From NCBI RefSeq assembly GCF_030272615.1, contig NW_026729261.1, positions 59,488-123,487 of the forward strand: a stretch of DNA of 64,000 nt. Direction: 5' to 3'. The notes beneath the pieces are model-generated. The model was not told where the DNA came from and made no database searches. It was given only the letters and a program-made list of their open reading frames with translations. The stretch comes from Cryptomeria japonica (Eukaryota > Streptophyta > Pinopsida > Cupressales > Cupressaceae). The position numbers and the translations under genes were made by a program. Positions 1-10,190 of the stretch are shown here, piece by piece. Within the stretch, counting starts at the first letter, position 1; the number at the start of each line of letters is the position of its first letter.

Positions 1-6
1 AAGCTT
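1..6. other. HindIII site at window start, probable cloning junction
   Basis: The window opens exactly with AAGCTT. The homologous position in the right copy (about 55493) reads aacctt, so the site is not shared with its duplicate. A start on a HindIII site is typical of a BAC insert end. That is inference; a chance site at the start is possible. Confidence 0.5.
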
Positions 7-1700
7 ATAATTATTGTTAAAAATTTACAATAAAAAATGGACGGCATAACTATTTACATATTTACCATTCCACTTGACTATACAAATTCTTGTCTAAACT
101 TTTATACAAAAAAAAAATTAAAAAATAATATTAATATTTTTAGAATAAAAATAGATCTTAAAATTTATATTTAAAAATTTACAATAAAACATAGAACATA
201 AAATTTATAATAAATAATCACTTACATATTTATTATCATAAAAACCATCTTTTATGCAAAATTTTATAAAAATAATATTAAAAAATTTACAATAAAAATA
301 ACCGATAAAAAGACAGTTTAATTTGCAATAAGAAATGAACTCTAAAATTTAGAATTCAAAATAGACTAAAGAACACTTCTTAATATGATAACATATTTCT
401 GAATAAATAATGAGTATCTTTTAAAATAATAATAAAATTGGTCCAAACTTTTATAATAATGAAAATAGAACTAGTATACTTATTTTTTAAAAATATATGT
501 AAGATATGACAAGAGATATCTTATAATAAAAGAGAATCATCTGTAAAATAAATGTTCTTCTAAAATACTAAACACCAAGAATACAAATCCATTAAAGTCC
601 TCCATGCAAAATACTGTTAATCTAGCTAGAGAAAGTGGGAGGGTTCTATTTTATTTGGAATAATAAAATAACACCTCAACAAAAGTTGAAACATGGCATA
701 TTTCATGCAATTACCTTTCATTTGCATGTCAATCAAAATCAGATTTTTGTTTACGACATTTTGATGTCATTGTAGATACCTCTCACATAAAAATAATATT
801 TCCAGTAGACATATAAAATTAAACCGAGTGATCTTTAGCATGGAATGAAACCTCCAGAAATGAGGATGTAGGGCAGAGAAAGCGGTGGAGGACGTAGTAT
901 CCAACTGAGATTTGACTAGGGCACACCTAACCATTTAGCCCAAGTATGTCGAACCAAAAGCCCACACCCATGGAAACTCCAATGGCAAATGTGACAATTC
1001 AATGACAACCATTGAAAAAAGAATTAGAAAAAGACATTTGATTAAAAAAAAATTATTAAAAATTACTAGTAATTATCCAATCAAGTGGATTTTTCTTTGG
1101 TTGTTAATATTAGAATAAAGAGTTGATAATAATTTTATTTTTAATTGAATAGTATGGATTAGGAATTGATTTCATATGGGATTTGATGATACTTGATTGT
1201 ATAGTGATCTCAATTAGATTTTTTTTGTCATTAACATTAGAGTAAATAGTTGACAATAATTGATAATAACTATTTTTAAATTGAATATATAGTGATGTCA
1301 AAATTGTTTAGGTATTAAGTTTAAATTTGGAATTTTTCAATGTTTTAAATAATCATTAAGTAATCTATGTTTTAAAGAAAATTTGCCTGCATAAAAACTA
1401 TTTATTGTATGTTAATCAATGGCGACACTATTGATAAATTTAACATTTATGTGAAAAATGACTTGTAATATTTTGATCACCTTCATACCATGTTGACACC
1501 CCAAAACATTAAAAGAAAATTGTCAGTACATAAATAAAAAAATACTAGTAAATATTTATTTTAACACCAATACATGTTCACAAATGAATTAGTAGTTGAA
1601 ATAAAAAAAGTAAAAAAAATAAACAACTATTGGTACATTTCCTATTTTAATACAAAACAACTTGCACAAATAATACACCTTTTTATTTTTTTTTAAACTT
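7..1700. other. AT-rich non-coding stretch within R1
   Basis: This part of R1 is strongly AT-rich, with many A/T runs and no open frame above background in either strand. No RNA gene or transposon terminus was recognised. The stretch around 1475 is where the right copy carries about 345 extra bases. Confidence 0.6.
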
Positions 1701-2331
1701 AATGTTTACATTTGCCACTTTATGCAAGTGGCTTAAAAGTACAAATGTACTCCAATTACAATTACATATGCACAACTATTGGTGCATTACATGACATAAA
1801 AACAATCAATTTTAGACTTCTAAGACACTCAAGTGTACATTCTACCAAATATCACTTCACAATTTCATGCATTATCTGCATTTGGTACCTCCATTTGCAA
1901 GAACTGGTGTAAGGCTCCCCAATATCCAAGAATTTGCATAAAATCAAATTAAAAAAACCAAGTTTCATTCAAAGCACGGAAGAAAATTGAACAATTTGAA
2001 GCAATGGAGGACTGCATATTTAATATGACATGACTGACTGTTTCCCACAAAAATTCAAATTTGAAAATAGCTAGCTACCACAATCGAATGCATTGGACAT
2101 TCGAACTATGTTATAAGACAAAATTTTACGTGTCACTTTCACTACAATCCAATTCATTGCATATTTCTGAGCTCTGCAAATACCCTCGGCACATTCCTTA
2201 CTCAAGGGCACACATTCAGGTTGGTACACACAAAATAACTAAATTCCCTCTGTGCAATCAATGTTGAATGCTATAAATCTTTCAATTGAAATTATACTAT
2301 TTTCAATAAACCAATATTTCTTTCAATATAG

Positions 2332-2509
2332 TTACTGTAAATAATAATTATGTGACGCAAGAGTTAGGTTGGAAGCTTCTTCATGGAGATGGTTTTAGAA
2401 CACCTAGAAGCTTGGTCATGCTGTTAGCATTAGTGGGCATAGGAGAACAACTTGCTAGACTCGTACTTCTTGTCATCCTAATGGCAATCATTGGCATGCT
2501 ATACATTGG
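2332..2509 (+). pseudogene. TM9SF (nonaspanin) exon remnant, left copy
   Basis: The reading frame from about 2352 gives GWKLLHGDGFRTPRSLV followed by ALVGIGEQLARLVLLVIL and a GMLYIG ending. This is the conserved block at the start of the membrane-spanning half of transmembrane 9 superfamily proteins, which are nine-pass Golgi/endosomal membrane proteins. A plausible acceptor (caatatag, ending at 2331) precedes it, and a good donor (gg|gtatgt at 2510) falls in the glycine codon after MLYI, so the piece looks like one exon. No preceding or following TM9SF exon was found within several kb. I read it as a captured or relic exon. The same exon in the right copy is frameshifted, arguing against function there. 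Confidence 0.7.
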
Positions 2510-3307
2510 GTATGTGAATTTACTATTTTTGATAATGTTTGTTGATAATTATTAAACTTTGTCCTATTGCTACTTCCATGTCTAAGAAGTTAATTTAGGT
2601 ACTAAATACCCTTAGCCAAGTCCCCATTGACTTTTGCAAAATAGTCACCAGAACACCTAACATTTAAGACAAATAAAATTGCATATGTAGGAGTACATCT
2701 TGGGATTTTGATGAACACGGGGCACAAGCAAACATACTGAATAATTGTTTAGAACAATAAATCCCCCAAAAAATCAAAGCATGATGTTTAATGTAGTAAG
2801 AAAGCACAAAACCTAAGGTCTTTCAGTGAAGTTGTTAATAATAGGCCAAGAGTAAAATGAAAATTGGCAGAGAGCCAGTGACAACAAGAGCCCTATGAAA
2901 TATGGCATTCATTGATTAAGACGAGTTACTATTACAATCCATATGCTTAAAATTTGACAAGGACTAGCACATGGTAGACGTAGTCTAGGAAGTGATTGAT
3001 GCAAAAATTGTGATATAAGTTGTGCAAGCCCTAGTAGGAAAACTGGGTGAAACTTGGCTCAAGATAAAGATTTGGAGGCATAGTCAAGCAAGAAATAGGT
3101 TGTGCAAGGATGACATCAAGTTTCAAAACAGTGCCATTAGGGTCATTGTATGACACTTTCCTTATTTCTGGACTCTCACCATGTGGAAACTGGAAAGTCT
3201 GAACTGTTTATGAAGCAGTGGTCCTGTCTGAAATCTCGAGATTATCTGTCAGCAGTGCCACTATAGGTTAGATTGCACAATCTGCCACGAGAAATATGGA
3301 GCTGATT

Positions 3308-3950
3308 TGTAATGCCCCCTCTTCAAAATTAGACCTAGACTAAACCCTCCAATCAATTTGGTAATTCCATTTTGGGAGTACAAATGGGATTTGATCAAAT
3401 TGAATTTAAAGATTAATTATTTAAAAGTATCTGAATATTTTAGGACAAAGTGCAAGGTGACAGCAGTGATTGAGAATTGTATAAGACAAAGGGATTAAAT
3501 AATATTACAAAATGAAACTATAATTAAGTTTATTAACCAAGGGGAATTTGAAGATTGACGACTCTTGGAGAAAACAATCTATTTAAGAGAGACCAAGCAA
3601 AGAGGAGGGAAGATTGAAAAACATTTATATAATTTTTACTCCTTGTGGAGCATGGAAAATTAGTTCAATTAACCTGCGGATGAAAACCCTTCAGGTATGG
3701 ATTTGAATGACAAAACCCCACGATTTATTAAAGTAATTCCACACAGAGATCACCATTGTGCAGATCTGATTAAAGAAATATCTTTTAAGTTACAGATACA
3801 TTTAAATATTTTATATTACGGCATTCACTGCTCATATTAACTAGCCCACACAGTTGTTATTTGCTTATTTGAGAAACGTTGGCCCGGAATTCTTCTGTTC
3901 TGAAAAATCTAGACACAGTGACTGAAATGGTGGAAAGATGAGCAGTCCTC
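3308..3950 (+). repeat. Candidate LTR beginning TGTAATGCCCC
   Basis: The stretch starts with TGTAATGCCCCCTCTTC, the kind of TG-start seen in plant Ty3/gypsy LTRs, and has a TATA-like ctatttaagagag near 3577. The 3' boundary is not visible and no target duplication was found, so this may be a solo LTR or a fragment. The right-copy equivalent starts at 59221. Confidence 0.35.
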
Positions 3951-4518
3951 TTGCTTCCATTTTGTGAATACATATCACCATGTATTTCATGACACAACAT
4001 CTCTTCTCTTTAAAAAAAATGTACTCCTTAGTGTAGCACAAACCATTTTAAGGGTGGCTAGATCATTAGAACACATTCATTCATATATTTCACAAAAATG
4101 TATAACTGAAGTTGTCTTATTACATATGCACAATCTAGCAACAATTTGATTCTATATATTCTCTCTCTTTTTTAAAATTGTCCTACAACATAGATTGCAA
4201 CAATCACAATCCGATTAGATTGTCATGTGGTTTCTATCATAAAATAACTTAATAGCCATACTTATCAACACCTTTTATGTGTCCAAAATATTTTGTTGTC
4301 TATTTTTCACGTAACAAGTTTCTTTGTAGCTAACAAGTTTGTAGTAAATCTATAACTTCACAACATAATTCTACGTAGGATCAACACAAGTTTCTTCCCT
4401 CGGTGCAAGTGTACATGGATGGAAGACACAACATGCTCTTTTTGTCATGGGAAAAAAAAAATCTCTAAATATTATTAGTAGTTTAGCTCACACATCTACC
4501 AAATCATATATACTTGCT

Positions 4519-4545
4519 AAGTGGGGGGAAAATGTAATATCATAA
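4519..4545 (+). promoter_or_regulatory. Polypurine tract and LTR start (gypsy-like)
   Basis: The sequence aagtggggggaaaa is directly followed by TGTAATATC at 4533. A G-rich purine tract abutting a TG start is the signature of plus-strand priming next to a 3' LTR. No flanking pol gene is recognisable. The equivalent in the right copy is at about 60431-60457. Confidence 0.4.
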
Positions 4546-5044
4546 ATTCATGTCTTATAAACCTCTCATTTAGATCAATAAAAGTTAATTCTGCAATTTA
4601 ATCATTAATTTAATTAAACATGCTTCTATATCTAATAAAGTAAGGCTTGCTCCTGATCCTGAAGCCCAATTTTCCCTTGATGAATGTGTTATGTGTAAAC
4701 GTTTATGTGATGCACTAGCACCTCTAGCAATTATAGGATTGGACTAATCATTAGTTCATTACACTTCCTACATTTTGGTAATGTAATAATTTCACATTTT
4801 TATGTTTTCTCTAAGATTTCATTCATTCAAGCTCTATAGAAATTCTTTTTAAATTCTTTTTTGCTCTCTCTGATGTATAGTTGAACATTGTCCTCTTGAA
4901 GCTCTTACCACCATATCGATTCTAACAATGAAGCTTTAGAGATTAGTATTCCTTTCTTGTGTCACTTGTGTGAAAGCAACTCTACCCCTAGATAATTTTT
5001 CTTTCATTGTTGGAAGACTAGTAATTTGTAACTTTGACATACTC

Positions 5045-5564
5045 TTTAAACCCATTGCATTGTCATTTACTCATAGCATATAAATCTCTCTTGTGTCTCT
5101 TTCTATGTCAATTTTATCAATACCTATCTTGGTTGTCTAAGGAGGTGGAAAAACCAAAGTGGGGGTTTGAGTAAAGTAATCCCCTAAGCAACCACCCCAA
5201 CCTCTAACGTTGGTCTTTCATGTGTAGATATGGAAGGCATTCGACCTATGGAAGCTCTTAGAACTTTTTAGTTTTTAGGTGATCTCTCTCATTGTTTTGC
5301 CTTTCATTTCTTTATTTTGTGTATTTTAACACATAATCTTTAATATGATTTAATTATCACATTCTATTATTTTATATTGCATTGTCTTTTATTCGTAGCA
5401 TATATATATCTCTTGTGTCTCTTTTTGTGCCAATTTCATCAATATCTATCTTGGGTGTTTGTGGAGTTGGAAAAATAACATGGGGGTTTGATTAACATAA
5501 GCCCCTAAATAGCCACTCCAACCTCTCTCTTTGGTCTTTTATGTGTAGGTTTGGAAGGTGTTCG
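5045..5564 (+). repeat. Imperfect tandem duplication, period about 322 bp
   Basis: The stretch beginning ttgcattgtcatttactc near 5055 recurs as ttgcattgtcttttattc near 5377, and both continue through a shared region of about 190 bp ending at 'tggaaggcattcg' and 'tggaaggtgttcg'. The second copy is cut off by the TGTAATGCCCCGCC start at 5565. Both repeats are present in the right copy (about 60968-61476). Confidence 0.7.
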
Positions 5565-7169
5565 TGTAATGCCCCGCCAGGAACCCTATAGGGAAACAAC
5601 ACATCTAGGCAACTAAAAGGTGAAATATATATATATATATATATATTTATATTTAAAAGTTAAGTGCATTAATTATAATATTGCACGTTTAATTACACAA
5701 GCAGAAGTCTAACAATGACATCCTAAAGGGTTACCAACGAAGATTACTTTGAAACTAAACAACTAACAAAGGTTAATCCAAGTATCCATCTAATTAGGAA
5801 ATTCAATTGCAATTAATAAAACCATTCTTATAAAATTGAATTCCATATTGAAAGATGTAAAGTGTTACAATATATTTATTTTCAATGAACCATTTACACA
5901 TAAGAAGAAAGATAACTTAAATAGACATACATTCCATTGAATTAAGATTACAATATTCAATAATTACATGGCTTCCAATAATACAAATGAAATACATAGG
6001 TTACAATGCCAAGGTTACATAGTTTACTGATACAATGACCACATGGTCTCAATGTACAATAATCTTGAACATGAGTTGATACATGAGTCACGAGCCAAGA
6101 AACACCACCAAAGACGATCCTCGCATGAAGGTATGAACACAAATATCTGATGGGAAGTGGAACTACCACTCGACCATGTGATCCCAAAGTGGAACCACCC
6201 CGCCGTACTGGGAGATAGCAGAAGACCCTCAAGCAAGCAAAACAAGACAAGTACAACAGTATAACGTGACTCCACAAACCCATGTGACTCAACTCACATA
6301 CACTAGTGACTGTAAGGAGAGAGTGTCATCGCATGGCTTAAGGTGGTTACCCTAGGTAGGCCTCCATAGGTCCTGGCCCCCATCCTGGGCTATCCTGGTA
6401 ACCTCTCCTGAACCCTCGGCTCCATCTAAGCATCATGTGGACCCTACAATCCCTTCATGAAGACAAGGTGGTAGGTTTGCCATTCCAGGCCTTCTCACCA
6501 CATCATGAGTCTATACAAGCACTAAACCATGTGCGAGGCACATTATCTTAGTTTAATATTTTAGCTACCCACCCTCTAATCAATTATTAGGTTATCATTT
6601 CTTAGCTGACTTTCAAGGGGTTATCCTGCCATCCACTTTGGGCGCAGCCCCTGCTCGAAAGCCACTCTCTCTCATAGGATACTAATAGGAATGGTCTCTC
6701 TACGAGAACTCTATGGTGAAACTGACAGCCATAACTAATCTTGACAGAACTACAGGTGAAGGATACACAAAATCATAAACCCAAGATTTACCATTTGGAA
6801 TAAAACACACAATGGCTCACATCAACAGGGTTACACAACAACACCTGACCAAGGGGTATAACAACCGTTACAACATGATAACAACTCAAAATCAGATTTT
6901 CAACAAAATATGCTTTTACCAGAAAACTGCCATTTATTCTAAAGATCCTATAATAGGCAATCTTTTTAAAACAGTAAAAAGCAATAATTACTTGCGAATT
7001 CGGATATTTCGGAAAATTAGAAAATACATCTTTATTGGTATAAAAATAGCAGAGTTGTCACTTTTTCAATAAGACTAAATTTAATCACATAAAAATTAAA
7101 CTCCTCACATATTACCATGATTAAATAAGGAATCTAATTATATGCTTTTCTGAAGATAAACTAATTTCC

Positions 7170-7347
7170 GAAATAATTATATATATATATAATAATATAT
7201 TATATATATATATATATGTGTATATATTCATGAATATATATCATATAAATATATACATATTAATATATATATATATATATATATATTAAACATAATTAAT
7301 TTATACAATATTCGATAATTCTCAATTAATAAAATGCCATTGTCTAG

Positions 7348-7381
<34 letters not shown>
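7170..7381. repeat. AT-rich and AC microsatellites
   Basis: Interrupted (AT)n runs at 7172-7290 are followed by an (AC)n run at about 7349-7381. In the right copy the AT tract is much longer (63078-63175) and the AC run slightly shorter (63300-63328), as expected for replication slippage. Confidence 0.95.
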
Positions 7382-7382
<1 letters not shown>

Positions 7383-7522
7383 TACAATAAAAAGAAAACT
7401 GAATCAAAAATTATATAGGAGGCACGCAGCCCGAAAACCCATCATTACTGGAGATGCGCAAAAACACAGGGGGGCGAGTTAATCTTTTTGGCTTGGCAAA
7501 TTATGGTACCCTACGCTAGCAT

Positions 7523-7640
7523 GCTACCCTATGGTAGCAGTACTACCGGTGGTAGCAGTGCTACCGTGTGGTAGCAGCTGCTTAGTTGCTACCACACGGT
7601 AGCACTGCTACCGCCGGTAGTATTGCTACCGTACGATAGC
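7523..7640. repeat. Long near-perfect inverted repeat (hairpin), left copy
   Basis: Two 54-bp arms (7523-7576 and 7587-7640) flank the 10-base loop gctgcttagt. By eye about five or six positions mismatch, and the loop-proximal part (gtgctaccgtgtggtagca and its complement) pairs perfectly. The arms are themselves built from short GGTAGC/GCTACC palindromes, so alternative foldings are possible. The hairpin is GC-richer than its surroundings and is conserved in the right copy. It could be a foldback element or an extruding cruciform. Confidence 0.9.
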
Positions 7641-7689
7641 TACCGTCGGTAGCAAGCTATCGACACCCCCCTAAATCTTTTATATATAT

Positions 7690-8170
7690 GTATATTTTTT
7701 TTTTAAATTTAAAATAAATTTTTTAATCTAACACAAAGATTAAAATTTCACATACATTTTTTTTTTAAAAAGATATTTTAAAATCTCTACATCTCCACTT
7801 TGAAACAATAGAGCCAAAACATAGTATAAAAACAATTATAAATACTGCAAAAACCCCATTTCTTTAACCAAAATTTTCCTCCATAATCTCAATAAGTTCT
7901 CAACCAGGAAGAAGACAAAATCACATAACACACTGAGAAAATTTATATGGAACAAAGGAGGGTAAATCTGGAAAAATTTTGCCAGCATAACCCCCTATAA
8001 TTTCATAATATCAAGCTCAATAATACAGAAAGGAAATAATAAAACATTTACATATAAACAAAAATCAAGACTCAACTAGAAATATTTTCTTTTACAATAC
8101 ACACCAGAAAACTAAGAGAAAGGAGAAATACTTGAGCTAATATATAAAAGAAATAAATAATCTAGGCACA
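7690..8170. other. AT-rich spacer, no gene seen
   Basis: A-rich sequence with poly-T runs and no meaningful open frame. Homology to the right copy continues through 8048, where the window's right end cuts off the comparison. Confidence 0.5.
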
Positions 8171-8518
8171 AGCTATCCAACCTTGGAAAGCTTTCCTGGT
8201 GATCTTGAGGAAGAGCTCCTACAATCAGACATTCACGCCAATCCTCACTTCTCCAACATGAATCCATGTAGAATTTGTGGCTATAAAAATCATTCTGAAA
8301 AGATGTGTTGGAACAAAGAATGGAAGAAAGATTCTAAAACAAGATGTATCCAAATAGATTGTGGATGGAGCTTTGGGTCGAGTCGACTGAAAATTGTAGG
8401 TATAATAAAAAAATTGTTCAAGTGTAAAAATTCACATGTGAAAATTGATTGCAACCAAGCAAATTTTATTAAAAGGCATAATAGATGTGCCAATTCAAAA
8501 GAAAGTATTATTTAGCAA
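8171..8518 (+). pseudogene. Retroelement gag fragment with one CCHC zinc knuckle
   Basis: The open frame reads ESFPGDLEEELLQSD, then MNPCRICGYKNHSEKMCW, which contains a CX2CX4HX4C knuckle (C-RIC-GYKNH-SEKMC) of the retroviral nucleocapsid type that binds the element's RNA during packaging. A second cysteine-rich stretch (CKNSH, then CNQ, then RCA) follows but does not fit the spacing. There is no methionine start at the left end, and no protease, integrase or reverse transcriptase follows, only about 200 bp before a polypurine tract and LTR. It is therefore the remaining gag tail of a non-autonomous or internally deleted LTR element, most likely copia-type judging from the related 5' end at 51368. 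Confidence 0.65.
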
Positions 8519-8703
8519 GACGTATATAAATGGCAAGTTTCCAAAAAGTTGCAGATTGAAGTTTTGAAGAACTGTCGTAGTAGTTGAAAATGGTTTGAAG
8601 ATATTCAGCAAGGAAAAGGATTTGCAAAGTCAACGAAGTTGGTTATGGACATCAGAAAGAGTCAAGAGCAAAGGAATTTGAATGCCACAACATTGGTGTT
8701 CGA

Positions 8704-8716
8704 AATTAAGGGGGTA
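8704..8716 (+). promoter_or_regulatory. Polypurine tract of the TGTTGG element
   Basis: The purine-rich run aaattaaggggg ends two bases before the TGTTGG LTR start at 8717, as expected for the primer of plus-strand DNA synthesis in an LTR retroelement. Confidence 0.65.
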
Positions 8717-9112
8717 TGTTGGCATATGTAATTTCTTCCACCTAAAAGACAATTAATTAAAGATAAATTTGAAATTAATATTTTGTAAATAGAAACTATA
8801 TAAGAATGGAATGTTCTAGAATCAACAAGGAATAAGGTTAAATGGAAGAAAATATTAGATACTTTTATTTTGGGTATGTTGGTCTAATGTCTAGAAAGAC
8901 CTAAGATGTTTTCAAAAAGTTTCTAGAATTTTCCAAAGACCTCTATATATAGAGCATCATATAGTGGTTTTGTATCAAGTAATAAAATTATGTTTTGGTG
9001 CTGCAACACATTACAACATTAGTGTATTTAATTTTTTTGTGTGTTTGTTTCTAAATTTATGTGTTTTTGTTTCTATATGTGGTGTTGATCCAATCCATCC
9101 ACCCCCTAAACA
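8717..9112 (+). mobile_element. 3' LTR of a TGTTGG-type LTR element
   Basis: The start TGTTGGCATATGTAATTTC resembles the start of the LTR at 51368 (TGTTGGTAATTAATAATTTC), and the T-rich R/U5 part with 'gtttttgtttctat' matches that LTR's tail. A TATA box (ctctatatatagag, about 8941-8954) sits where a U3 promoter should be. The 3' end is approximate (about 9103-9112). Confidence 0.65.
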
Positions 9113-9263
9113 AGCATCTCACTTGATCTTTACGTCTAAACACAAATCAAATACTTACATTAACTCATTAATAAGATCAAATTTCTCAAAAAAAAACTCA
9201 ATAACGAATAATTTCAATAACCAACATTATTACATAAAACAATCACATTATGAATTTTAAAAG
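9113..9263. other. AT-rich junction between LTR and satellite array
   Basis: This short A-rich stretch has no feature recognised. The satellite array starts at tcacttactaaatc (9264). Confidence 0.6.
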
Positions 9264-9633
9264 TCACTTACTAAATCAAATCATAGCAATTTAAACAATT
9301 CACTCATATTAGCTTTGGACAAAATTATTGCTTGTACATAAATATACTCAATCTACCATACATTCTATAGCTCTATACTAATGAGCGACATCGTTACCAT
9401 GCATAGAAGATTTGTAATTTTTAGAAACAAGAGGCAATGATTGCAATATTAGATTTCAGCATTTTATATTTGGGAAAATGATCAAATTTTTACTATCTTT
9501 GAAGTTTGTACGATCGAGATAGACCCTCTGAATTCGTATAGCATCATTTGTGTGATGTTCAGACTCCACAAGGTAGGACACGTCTATTCTGGATTCAAAA
9601 CAGCAGTATGGATTGACTAACACACGTGTTAGT

Positions 9634-9653
9634 CACGCATTTTACATCGTCGA
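9634..9653. repeat. Short palindrome with CACGTG core, repeated in every unit
   Basis: GACTAACAC-AC-GTGTTAGTC has 9-bp arms around two bases and contains CACGTG, the plant G-box recognised by bZIP/bHLH factors. In units 4 and 5 the centre is AT, making a perfect 20-bp palindrome but losing the G-box. Any regulatory role is inference. Confidence 0.6.
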
Positions 9654-9726
9654 TTTTGCAATTAACGGCTGCGATTGACTAACCTGTTGCAACACAAGAT
9701 GTAGGTGGCTGCCTTTTGATGTTCCT

Positions 9727-10190
9727 GGTTCATCATCTGGTACTAGTCGTAAAGTGACTTCCATTTCTAAAGTCAAATTAATGGGCCAATTGATGTGTCC
9801 ATCTTCTACCTATTTTCTAAATACAAGAGACTATATTTTTTAATCAGATGGGTTCATCATCTGGTACTAGTCGTAAAGTGACTTCCATTTAAGAAGTCAA
9901 ATTAATGGGCCAATTGATGTGTCCATCTTCTACCTATTTTCTACATACAAGAGACTATATTTTTTAATCAGATGGGTATGATTAGATTGACAAAAGAGTG
10001 ACATAAATGTGATTTATCTCTCATCTGGTACTAGTGTAGTGACGTGCCCTATATGTCAAACTCATGGGCCAATTCGAGGGTATGTCTTTCTACCGGTTCT
10101 CTACATTGCGTTTGGAATCAGATTACTTCTTTTCCAATACCTGTTTTCACATCATAGTCTGGTGGACTGCATAAGAGTTTATTTTACTCT
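9727..10190 (+). repeat. Internal subrepeats within each satellite unit (first unit shown)
   Basis: The motif ggttcatcatctggtactag begins at 9727 and again at 9851 (period 124 bp), and both copies extend through 'atgggccaattgatgtgtcc' and 'actatattttttaatcagatg'. A third, more diverged copy starts near 10021 (tcatctggtactagtgtag, then catgggccaattcgaggg). Two near-identical copies plus one diverged copy recur in every unit. Confidence 0.9.

Larger units (their letters stand above)
5565..7680 (+). repeat. Candidate long LTR or repeat beginning TGTAATGCCCCGCC
   Basis: A TG-start like that at 3308 interrupts the second member of the 322-bp duplication, suggesting an insertion boundary. Downstream lie AT and AC microsatellites and a long hairpin. 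The open frames on the minus strand at 5957-6292 are preserved in length in the right copy, but the two copies are so similar that this says nothing about selection, and no domain is recognisable. The 3' end is unknown. Confidence 0.3.
1..8048 (+). repeat. Long direct duplication, left copy (R1)
   Basis: Essentially the whole stretch realigns base by base with 55495-64000 in the same orientation, with scattered substitutions, microsatellite length changes and a few indels. The largest indel is about 345 bp, present only in the right copy at 57004-57347; the right copy also has a 47-bp and a 25-bp tandem duplication. Homology reaches both window ends, so the unit is larger than what is visible. 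The block contains only degenerate coding pieces, described separately. It is a segmental duplication or higher-order repeat, not a single transposon, because it spans several unrelated LTR-like pieces. Confidence 0.95.

Noticed and set aside
3010-3215. Minus-strand frame reading FPHGESPEIRKVSYNDPNG and onward
   Set aside because: It looks protein-like over about 55 codons, but I recognise no family, it is bounded by stops and has no clear splice sites.
5957-6292. Overlapping 111- and 83-codon minus-strand frames conserved in length in both R copies
   Set aside because: The two copies are too similar for conservation to be informative, and two overlapping frames in one orientation without domains are more likely chance in an LTR-like sequence.
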